This document shows, piece after piece, positions 24,178 through 31,650 of a DNA stretch of 39,047 bases. How positions within the stretch are numbered: the stretch's first letter is position 1; each line of letters opens with the position of its first letter. The notes beneath the pieces were generated by a model. The model had not been told where the DNA came from and made no database searches. It saw only the letters and a program-made list of their open reading frames with translations. Origin of the DNA: Deferribacteraceae bacterium UBA1873. Its GTDB lineage: Bacteria > Chrysiogenota > Deferribacteres > Deferribacterales > Flexistipitaceae. The stretch spans positions 1 through 39,047 of the forward strand of contig DDHP01000088.1 in assembly GCA_002338145.1 (NCBI GenBank), written 5' to 3'. The position numbers and the translations under genes were made by a program.

Positions 24178-26911
24178 TACCAAGCTCCATAGGAATTTTT
24201 TTCAAAAAATTTCCCTCAACAAGATTAAGACTCACTATGTCATTGTAGAGTTTATTGAAATTGTTTTCGTTAAAGGAATAAAGAACATCAGCCGCAAGCC
24301 CCCTGTAATCAACAGGATATTCATCTATATATGATTTTATATTGTCTATCAACATTTTTTCTTCATAATTTACAAGATAATACAAAATTTTATAATATTT
24401 TACATACAAATCGGTAACTTCAAGATTATCAAGAACCGAAGCTGATGCTTCAGCATTTGTAAAATCTTCTTTTACCAGATAATAGTAAAGGGATGCTTTG
24501 TATAAACCCCCATACCTGAAATGTTTGTTTGTTAGCTCTTTCAGATATTCCAGAGCATTGTCCATATTTTTTGTATATATATTATAATAAACAAAATCTT
24601 TCATCATAAATCTGTTTTTTTGATTGGGCTCATTAAAATTTCTCTCACCTGCCCTCAGCGTTAAGTAATTGTCCGCCATAATAATATAGTTATCATCAAA
24701 TACAGTTTTCATTTTCCCATACGGGTTATGCAGCCTTTCCATCAAGTAAAACAATTCTTTACCCCTGAAAATATTCATATCGGAAATTTTTTTCATAGCT
24801 GCTAAGTCGCCATTTTTAAGATATTCTGCAATCCTTCCTATAGCCTCCAAATACACGTAAGAATCATCCGATGTTGCCACATCAGTAATTACTTCATTAT
24901 ATCTGCCCAGCCCAAGCTTTCCCAGATAATCGCTGTATAAAAAAATTCCCGGAACAACTATATCCCCAGAAGCCGTATATTCATCAACATTTTCCAAAAG
25001 CTGCTTGTACTGATTAAGGCTTTCCGTTTGTTTCCCATTATGCTTCAAAACTATGGCTTTTCCTAAAAACGAAGGAAAAACAAATTTATTAATACTCACA
25101 GATTTATCGAAATATTTAAAAGCTTCATCCAAATTACCGATGTTAAGATACACTAAACCAACATTATACAAAACTATCGGATTATTTCTCATCAATTCAT
25201 CAGCTTTCTGAAAATAATCCAAAGCGCTTTCAAAATCCCGCTGAAAAAATTTCTCCACTCCATAGTTATTGTTTTTAAGGGCTTCTGAAATATTTACAGA
25301 TTTTTTAAGCTCCGCCAGTGCTTTTTCTTTCTCATTGTCCGATAGCAATCTATAGCCCAGTGCAAGAAATTCAATCATCTGCTGGGGTTCTACAATAACG
25401 GGGATAAGCATAGTTCGCAAAATATCCTCATATTCACCGTTAAAATAAAAAGATAAGTCAAAGTCCTCCAGAACAGGGTTCAGACTGACGTTAATGTCAG
25501 GTTTTTTTGAATAATAATTACTGTGCTCATTTGCTTTATCAGCAATTTTCCTAAGCAAATTATAATCATCTGTATTCCAGGCAATTATAAAATTATACCA
25601 CAAATATTTATTGTCATAATCGGAAATCTGATCGGCATATGAGAGTGCTTCAATAAATTTCCCTTGTTTAATAAGTACAAAGGCATTATATGCATAATAA
25701 TCGGAATTTTTTAAATTGTTAATTAGTTTAAGATATTCAGCAGCTTTGTTTATTTTCCCCAGTTTCAGATTGTAAACAGCTTTACCCAATTTTATAAAGT
25801 CAAAATCGCCGGCATTATTCAAAAGTCTACGGGCTTTGTCTATTTCCTCCGTTTCCAGTATCAAATGCTTTGCATAAAGATAGCCTATACTGGGTTTATT
25901 TAGCTTATTATACGCATTTTTAAGCATCTCACCGGCTTTTTCTTTTTCTCCGGCATTTATAAGTATATCGTAATAAAGAAAATATGCTTTTTCGTACGAA
26001 GGATAGTCTGCAAGTATCTCATCCAGTATATTCTTTGCCAAATTTTCACTGCCGCTTCTGTAAAGGGCAAGAGCATATCGGTAAAGCAATCCTTCATTTC
26101 TTTTTATTTGCAAAGCTCTGCTTAGAATATCCGCTTCTGAAAGATAATCATGTATTTTATTATAATTTTTAGCCATCAGATCATAAGCTGCAAATGTTGG
26201 GGAGATATTTATAGCATTTTTGAGATTTCTTATCGATTTATCGTACTTTTTTTGCTCATAGTAGCCCAAAGCAAGGTTAAAATATTCCGAATAATCCTTG
26301 TTTTCAATTTTTGACAACATATTTATCCCTTTGTCATACTCACCGATACTAATAAGAAAAGCACCGTAAGCTGAACTAAGATAAGCAGGGACTTCACTGC
26401 CGACAGTATTTAGTGCTTTGTTAAAATAGTACAGGGCTCTTGCCGTTTCACCTTTTTTTAGGTAAACATTGGCAGCGTTAACAAAAACTTTTGCGGATTT
26501 ACTGCTTTTCTCAAGCTCCGCTATTATAGCTTCCGCTCTTTCCAGCTCATTCAGATGTATCAATGCAGCAGCAAGATTAATTTTGGCAGCTTCAAAGCTC
26601 TTATCCTCTGATAAGGCCATCTCAAAATACTTTGTGCTGTTCTCATAATCATTCATTAAAAAATAGCTGACACCCATATTATAGAATGCTGCAGCCCTGT
26701 TTTCACTCACTCCCTGCTGATAAAGATTAACAGCACGTTCAAATTCACCCTGAAGAAAAAGTCTGTTACCTTCACTGAGTGTTTCTGTTTCCGCTTTTAC
26801 GACAGACTGTATATTTGTTTCTTTTGAAACGTTATCATCGACTGTTTCTTTTTCAGTGCCTGTACAGGAGATAAGAACAAAGACAAATAGGATAAAAATT
26901 ATTTTTCTCAT
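24164..26911 (-). CDS. Large TPR-repeat lipoprotein
   Basis: I place the start at the ATG at 26911, giving 915 residues. MRKIIFILFVFVLISC is a type II signal peptide with the lipobox LISC (C16). An in-frame ATG at 26956 would put 15 polar residues in front of it. The mature protein is almost wholly TPR repeats: AAAFYNMGVSYFLMNDYENSTKYFEMALSED, YFNLALGYYEQKKYDKSIRNLKNAI and PIVLYNVGLVYLNIGNLDEAFKYFDKSV are clear units. It is likely an outer- or inner-membrane-anchored scaffold in the periplasm. It follows the kinase-like gene closely and overlaps the next gene. No enzymatic domain is seen. Confidence 0.8.
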   Translation of the reverse strand: MRKIIFILFVFVLISCTGTEKETVDDNVSKETNIQSVVKAETETLSEGNRLFLQGEFERAVNLYQQGVSENRAAAFYNMGVSYFLMNDYENSTKYFEMALSEDKSFEAAKINLAAALIHLNELERAEAIIAELEKSSKSAKVFVNAANVYLKKGETARALYYFNKALNTVGSEVPAYLSSAYGAFLISIGEYDKGINMLSKIENKDYSEYFNLALGYYEQKKYDKSIRNLKNAINISPTFAAYDLMAKNYNKIHDYLSEADILSRALQIKRNEGLLYRYALALYRSGSENLAKNILDEILADYPSYEKAYFLYYDILINAGEKEKAGEMLKNAYNKLNKPSIGYLYAKHLILETEEIDKARRLLNNAGDFDFIKLGKAVYNLKLGKINKAAEYLKLINNLKNSDYYAYNAFVLIKQGKFIEALSYADQISDYDNKYLWYNFIIAWNTDDYNLLRKIADKANEHSNYYSKKPDINVSLNPVLEDFDLSFYFNGEYEDILRTMLIPVIVEPQQMIEFLALGYRLLSDNEKEKALAELKKSVNISEALKNNNYGVEKFFQRDFESALDYFQKADELMRNNPIVLYNVGLVYLNIGNLDEAFKYFDKSVSINKFVFPSFLGKAIVLKHNGKQTESLNQYKQLLENVDEYTASGDIVVPGIFLYSDYLGKLGLGRYNEVITDVATSDDSYVYLEAIGRIAEYLKNGDLAAMKKISDMNIFRGKELFYLMERLHNPYGKMKTVFDDNYIIMADNYLTLRAGERNFNEPNQKNRFMMKDFVYYNIYTKNMDNALEYLKELTNKHFRYGGLYKASLYYYLVKEDFTNAEASASVLDNLEVTDLYVKYYKILYYLVNYEEKMLIDNIKSYIDEYPVDYRGLAADVLYSFNENNFNKLYNDIVSLNLVEGNFLKKIPMELGIESL

Positions 26912-26948
26912 GCTCAGTTTATCGGCAAATAGAGAAAACACTTTAGTA

Positions 26949-28214
26949 TCAATCATCTAAATCAATCATTTCGATGCCGGGCAAATACTCTTTTACAGAT
27001 ATTGTTTTCATTTGAGATATCTTGCTTGTTATTTGGGTAATATTATCTATGTTTCTCTCTATGCTTTCTATAACATTTCCCAGCTTCTCATCATTTTTGA
27101 TATACCTCTTCAAAAATTCAACATTCAAAGATATTGCACACAATGGGTTGTTGATTCTGTGGTTTATACTGACGGCAAGGTTGGCCAGAGTCTTCAATTT
27201 TTCACTTTCTACCGCCTGTTCCTGAGCCTTTTCCAGTTTTACTATAGTGTCCTGTAATCTTTCATTCAGCGTAGCATTATCTATAGCAATTGCTGTATGT
27301 TCTGAAAAAATATTGAGGAATAGATCATCTTCTTTGGGAAGATTATTTTTAACACATGAAACCGTTATAGTACCATATACTTTATCCCTTGCCACAAGGG
27401 GGATTTTGAGGAATCCACCGCTAAAAATATTTGTTATACTGGATTGGGAGTAATAAATATCCTCCACCGGATTCGGCACGAAAAGACGTTTCTTTTCATT
27501 TGTAATTGCTGTTGCCCAGGGGTTATGTTTCAAATCCTTTAAGTCCCATGTATAGTTTTTTACTGCTTTGTAGCTGATGTTCACACTTCCCACAACATAT
27601 TCCCGATAGTTCTCAATAAAAGTAAAAAGGATAATCCTGTCTTCAAAATATTTTTTCAGATAGTTAAGACTTGTCTTTACAATCTCACCTATATCTCTTT
27701 TAGAGTTGACTTCTTTTATATAATCGCTCGTCTCTGTTAAAATATTAATATATCTTTTCAGTTCCTTTTTTTCATCTTCAAGCTCCCGGGTACGGTCTAA
27801 TAATTTCTTATTAGTTGCTTCCAGATCCTCGCTTAAACCTTTGATTTTCTCAAAAGCTTCCACATTTTCCAAAGCTTCATTCACAATTGATTTCAATTCG
27901 TTGTTTTCGTATTCGTATGGAAGAAAATCGTAAAATCCCAATTTCAGCAACGACCTCACCTTTTGAAAGGACGGCTCACCTATGTAAATAAAGGATGTAT
28001 TGCAGCCTTCCTCACGCAGGCTACTGACAAACTCTCCCGCATTATTTATGATATTCTCATTTATAATACACACAGTAATATTTTCGTTCAGCAGAAATTC
28101 AAAAGTTTTGGAAGGATCATCAAGAAAAAAGAAAATATAATTATTTTCTTTACAGTAATCGGAAATCAGTTTGATTTCATTATGAACATTACTAACAAGT
28201 AAAATATATACCAT
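26949..28214 (-). CDS. Pseudoreceiver-GAF-DHp protein lacking a kinase ATPase domain
   Basis: The 421-residue product starts at the ATG at 28214, which has GAAGG at good distance; an upstream GTG-type extension does not. Residues 1-118 resemble a response-regulator receiver, but the phosphoacceptor position reads VCIINENI with no aspartate. A coiled coil (about 120-165) leads to a GAF domain (about 170-315). The last part is a histidine-kinase dimerisation helix pair with the H-box SINHRINNPL (H352). The protein stops about 70 residues later with no HATPase domain. It may be a phosphotransfer partner or a decayed kinase. The stop is clean, not a frameshift at the window edge. Confidence 0.75.
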   Translation of the reverse strand: MVYILLVSNVHNEIKLISDYCKENNYIFFFLDDPSKTFEFLLNENITVCIINENIINNAGEFVSSLREEGCNTSFIYIGEPSFQKVRSLLKLGFYDFLPYEYENNELKSIVNEALENVEAFEKIKGLSEDLEATNKKLLDRTRELEDEKKELKRYINILTETSDYIKEVNSKRDIGEIVKTSLNYLKKYFEDRIILFTFIENYREYVVGSVNISYKAVKNYTWDLKDLKHNPWATAITNEKKRLFVPNPVEDIYYSQSSITNIFSGGFLKIPLVARDKVYGTITVSCVKNNLPKEDDLFLNIFSEHTAIAIDNATLNERLQDTIVKLEKAQEQAVESEKLKTLANLAVSINHRINNPLCAISLNVEFLKRYIKNDEKLGNVIESIERNIDNITQITSKISQMKTISVKEYLPGIEMIDLDD

Positions 28215-28573
28215 ATTGCCTTCTTTATCTACCCAAATCACTTAGTACAATAATTAAAGAAACATTGTACACAAAGACATTGACGTTTTCCATAGAAAAT
28301 AGAAGAAAAATGCGAAAAAAGTCACTTTTTCTCCCAATAGACAAAAACGAAAAAATTACTGTCATATGGTAAGATTACTCCGCTCCGCTCGGGATGACAG
28401 TTTTTTGTCATTTTTCAGATGCTGTTTGGCAAAATGTAAAAAATTCTGTAAAGCAATTAAGATAAAAATTGCCTGTAAAATAAATAAGTATTATTGTATA
28501 TAATCAGCATAATTAATTAAAATAAACTGCTCACATTAATATCGAAACAGAAATCACAATTTAAAGGATACAA
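28215..28573. other. Intergenic region between divergent sensory unit and FUSC gene
   Basis: This gap of about 360 bases holds a 7-12-7 inverted repeat (GTACAAT at 28245-28251, ATTGTAC at 28264-28270) near the minus-strand gene. It also holds repeat copy B at 28359-28400, a GCAATT/AATTGC pair at 28453-28472 and a perfect TATAAT at 28499-28504. The last could serve the FUSC gene, but no good -35 box is at the right distance. No RNA gene or ORF was recognised. Confidence 0.55.
28359..28400 (-). repeat. Dispersed repeat copy B (GAGCGGAG element)
   Basis: A 42-base element has terminal inverted repeats CTGTCAT (28359-28365) and ATGACAG (28394-28400). On the minus strand it reads TGTCATCCCGAGCGGAG and then AATCT, matching copy A at the window start. 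The ATGACA end can also pair with TGTCAT at 28406-28411. It is probably a small palindromic dispersed repeat. Confidence 0.5.
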
Positions 28574-30775
28574 ATGGATAATAAAATACACAAGCGCAAT
28601 TTGATTACATTATTTTGGAACAGACTATTGGCATCTGATCCCGGCCTGACACGTCTTCAAATGGCTTCTTCAGCAACAATAGGAGTTGGCAGCACACTTC
28701 TGATCGAATACATTTTCACAGAATATATAGTGCACGCCGATACTAACCACCAAATGATATCAATGCTGATTGGAGCATTGGTGGCATTAATAGGAATAAG
28801 AGCCCTAAGCGGAACTGATATTAAAATAAAAATCCTAACAGCCATATTTTTCCCTGTTGCTCTTGGATCCGGTATTTTGCTGGCAATTTTAGTACATGGC
28901 AATCCCGATTTAACACTCTGGATGTTCATATTCGTCATGTTTTTGGCGGTAGCAATACGCAGGTTTGGAATATCTTTTTACTTTTATGGTTTCATGTTGT
29001 GGATGGGATATTTTTTCACTTCATTTGCAGGAGCAACAACCAAAATGATTCCCATTTTATTCGAATCCATCATCTTGGCAACGTTTTTTATCCTTTTGCT
29101 ATCCATTACCATATTGCGAACCAATCCAGGAAATACACTCAGGCGTACAGTAATGGCTTTTGGCCTGCGTTCACGTTTGGTTGCAGAAACCTGCATGGAA
29201 CTTTTATTAGCAGAAAACAAAAACACTCAGGCAAAACTGCTGCAACAACTTGAAAAAGAAAAAAGCAGGTTGACCGAAACAGCGCTTATGGTAGAAGGTT
29301 GGTCGGCTGAAAGGGGCTCACTACCCCCCGGGAAATCTGCACCCGCATTAAGAAGATTTTTGATAGATATAAATCACTTAATCGACAGAATAGCTGATAC
29401 TGTAAAAACACTGTCACAAGGGGATGAAGACCTAAAAAATGCCGCTGCCGAGGTCTGTAAAAAACTAACGAAGAGTAATTATGAAGATGTCAGAATAAGC
29501 GTTAAGAAAATGAATGAAATCCTGAATAAAAATTCTGATAAAAAGGTTAGCAGTGAAAACATAACGGCGGCAAGACTATTTACAACAGCTGCCTTAGAAT
29601 TCTCCGATTTGGCAACAAGAATCCTGGATTATACATATTCTGATAAACCCTCTGATGACAAATATATAGATGAATTTAAACCGGTAGTAAAATTAGCAAT
29701 GGGAAATTTAATGGGATCAGCTGGCACAGCACGGGATGTACCGGCAAGGGGTAAAAAATGGAATTTTCTTTCACGTATGGATATGCCCATGCGCCAGGCA
29801 GTCCAGGTTGCCATAGCAGGTGCACTTGCAGTTTTCATCGGCAGAGAAATATCGCCTGATCGTTATTACTGGGCAGCAATCGCCGCTTTTGTCATGTTCA
29901 CAGGGACAACCACGCGTGCTGAAATGTTTATGAAAGGTTTTAAAAGGGTTCTGGGTACTTTTTTAGGTCTGTTTGCCTCAGTGGGAATGGTACACATTAC
30001 AGCCGGACATACAATGTGGTCGCTGACTGTCATTCTTGTATGTATATTTTGTGGATATTACCTGATCAGGGTATCTTATACATATTTGATTTTTTTTATA
30101 ACAATAGTGGTGGGTCAAATGTATACAATGCTGCACAGATACTCGCCGGAGCTTTTAATATTGCGCCTTGAAGAAACATTAGTAGGAGCTTTGGTTGGAT
30201 TTTTCGTGGCACTTTTGGTTGTTCCTCTCTCAACAAGTGATACCATACTGGCTGCTCGAAATAACTATCTGAAAACATTAGGTGAATTACTAAAGGCTGC
30301 CGCTGACAGAATTAAAAATAAAAATAACGAAGATTCCCAAAACCTCGAAGCTCTGTCACGTACTTTGGATGACAGGCTTCGGCAGTTTTCACTGGTAGCC
30401 CAGCCGGTTTCCATACCGGCAATAAAGAGCTCCTGGCGGCACAGTCCGCGTATTCGACACAGGCTTGCCTTATATGCAGCTATCACAACAGATGCCAGAG
30501 CTTTGGCCGTAGCTTTAAGAAATCCCTGCCACTGTGCTAACAAAGAATTAGCAGGAGCATTTCAATCCCTTGCCACAGCAGTAAACCAGCTTGCGGATGT
30601 TGCACCGGGACAATCAAAACCTTCGGCGGATAAACCGTTAAACGACGCCGAGTATTATCTTAATAATGCAATCTCAGAAACATGTGAAGATGATACAACA
30701 TCCCCAATCATGCGCCCGCTTCTTCATTTAAAGCAGTTGATTGATGAAGTAAACTCCCCACAAAACAAAAAATAA
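28574..30775 (+). CDS. FUSC-family inner-membrane protein (fusaric acid resistance-like)
   Basis: This 733-residue protein has the duplicated FUSC/YccS-like layout. A hydrophobic N-terminal half has about six membrane helices (residues about 25-190), followed by a cytoplasmic helical region (about 190-405). A second membrane bundle (about 410-550) begins PMRQAVQVAIAGALAVFIGREISPDRYYWAAIAAFVMFTGTTTRAE, the FUSC_2 signature. A C-terminal cytoplasmic helical tail follows. Such proteins export aromatic acids or drugs with an HlyD-type partner; none is present here. AAAGGA precedes the ATG. Its base composition looks richer in G and C than the cas genes that follow. Confidence 0.85.
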   Translation: MDNKIHKRNLITLFWNRLLASDPGLTRLQMASSATIGVGSTLLIEYIFTEYIVHADTNHQMISMLIGALVALIGIRALSGTDIKIKILTAIFFPVALGSGILLAILVHGNPDLTLWMFIFVMFLAVAIRRFGISFYFYGFMLWMGYFFTSFAGATTKMIPILFESIILATFFILLLSITILRTNPGNTLRRTVMAFGLRSRLVAETCMELLLAENKNTQAKLLQQLEKEKSRLTETALMVEGWSAERGSLPPGKSAPALRRFLIDINHLIDRIADTVKTLSQGDEDLKNAAAEVCKKLTKSNYEDVRISVKKMNEILNKNSDKKVSSENITAARLFTTAALEFSDLATRILDYTYSDKPSDDKYIDEFKPVVKLAMGNLMGSAGTARDVPARGKKWNFLSRMDMPMRQAVQVAIAGALAVFIGREISPDRYYWAAIAAFVMFTGTTTRAEMFMKGFKRVLGTFLGLFASVGMVHITAGHTMWSLTVILVCIFCGYYLIRVSYTYLIFFITIVVGQMYTMLHRYSPELLILRLEETLVGALVGFFVALLVVPLSTSDTILAARNNYLKTLGELLKAAADRIKNKNNEDSQNLEALSRTLDDRLRQFSLVAQPVSIPAIKSSWRHSPRIRHRLALYAAITTDARALAVALRNPCHCANKELAGAFQSLATAVNQLADVAPGQSKPSADKPLNDAEYYLNNAISETCEDDTTSPIMRPLLHLKQLIDEVNSPQNKK

Positions 30776-30797
30776 AATATTTTTTTACCAATTTGGC

Positions 30798-30826
30798 TTG
30801 CATCCGCAGATTTCACCCGCTAAAAT
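30798..30826 (+). promoter_or_regulatory. Candidate promoter of the cas operon
   Basis: TTGCAT (30798-30803) and TAAAAT (30821-30826) are 17 bases apart, with the cas6 start 60 bases downstream. The -10 matches five of six bases and the -35 only three. It is the only reasonable match between the FUSC gene and cas6. Confidence 0.4.
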
Positions 30827-30840
30827 TGAATTAAACTCTT

Positions 30841-30863
30841 AGTTCCCTGAAGAAACGGGGACT
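30841..30863 (+). promoter_or_regulatory. Hairpin in the cas6 leader
   Basis: AGTTCCC and GGGGACT pair as a 7-bp stem (one G-U) around a nine-base loop TGAAGAAAC, ending about 22 bases before the cas6 ATG. Its size and GC-rich stem with AT-rich flanks resemble a single CRISPR repeat. It may be a Cas6 binding site for feedback on the cas transcript, or a repeat remnant. The array needed for comparison is outside the window. Confidence 0.35.
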
Positions 30864-30885
30864 TTCAAATTTATAAAAGGTAATT

Positions 30886-31650
30886 ATGCGGGTAAAATTT
30901 GAAATTGTAGGCAATGATATGATTAAGCTACCGTTTTCCCACAGTCCTATCCAGCAAGGTTTGATATACACCTTTTTGGAAAAAGAAGCCGCCAAGTGGC
31001 TGCACAATCAGGGATTTGAATACGAAAAGCGTTCTTTTAAAATGTTTACTTTTTCCGACATTATTGAAAGAGGATTTCCGAATCATAAAGAAAAAAGGCT
31101 TACATTTCCAAATGGACAAGTAAGTTTTTATGTGGCTTCTCCTGTTGACTGGATACTCCAGCAATCTGCTCAAAATCTTATAGCATCAAAAAAAATACGA
31201 CTTGGCAGTAATGATGCATACGTTTCATCAATTAGTGTCTTGAAACAGGAAACAATCACATCAAACAAAATAAAAGTAAAAACACTTTCCCCGATCACAA
31301 TGCACTCAACTTTTGAGAAACCTGACGGAAAGAAAGTAACTCATTATTACAGTCCATTTGAAAATGATTTTGAAGAGCTTATAAAAGCAAATCTGCATAA
31401 AAAATGGCAGTCTCTATATAGAGAAGCCTGCCCCTATAATAATTTTTCCATAAAACCGATGTTCGGTACAAACAGAAAAGAAAAAATACGGTATTTCAAA
31501 GGGACACTTATCAAAGGCTGGACGGGAATGTTTGAAATCGAAGGTGATCCTAAGCTTTTACAGTTTGCGCTGGACACAGGCCTTGGCGACCGCAACTCCC
31601 AAGGCTACGGAATGGTGGAGATGGTTATAAATTCAAGGAGGAATTCGTGA
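30886..31650 (+). CDS. cas6: CRISPR pre-crRNA endoribonuclease Cas6
   Basis: This 254-residue RAMP protein cuts the CRISPR precursor in the repeat. The N-terminal ferredoxin-like fold has LPFSHSPIQQGLIYTFL, including H19, a possible general base. The C-terminal glycine-rich loop GLGDRNSQGYGMVE lies at about residues 232-245 and is the Cas6 hallmark. AAAGG precedes the ATG. It is the first gene of the operon and overlaps cas8b by four bases (GTGA). Confidence 0.92.
   Translation: MRVKFEIVGNDMIKLPFSHSPIQQGLIYTFLEKEAAKWLHNQGFEYEKRSFKMFTFSDIIERGFPNHKEKRLTFPNGQVSFYVASPVDWILQQSAQNLIASKKIRLGSNDAYVSSISVLKQETITSNKIKVKTLSPITMHSTFEKPDGKKVTHYYSPFENDFEELIKANLHKKWQSLYREACPYNNFSIKPMFGTNRKEKIRYFKGTLIKGWTGMFEIEGDPKLLQFALDTGLGDRNSQGYGMVEMVINSRRNS

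Noticed and set aside
28314..28332. GAAAAA/TTTTTC hairpin as a terminator
   Set aside because: It lies between divergent genes, where no transcript needs to end, and it is A-T rich.
30767..30786. A/T hairpin after the FUSC gene as a terminator
   Set aside because: The pairing is A-T only with a three-base loop. It would be too weak, and such tracts are common in this AT-rich sequence.
30776..30885. CRISPR array upstream of cas6
   Set aside because: Only one repeat-like hairpin is present, with no second copy at spacer distance, so no array can be called in the window.
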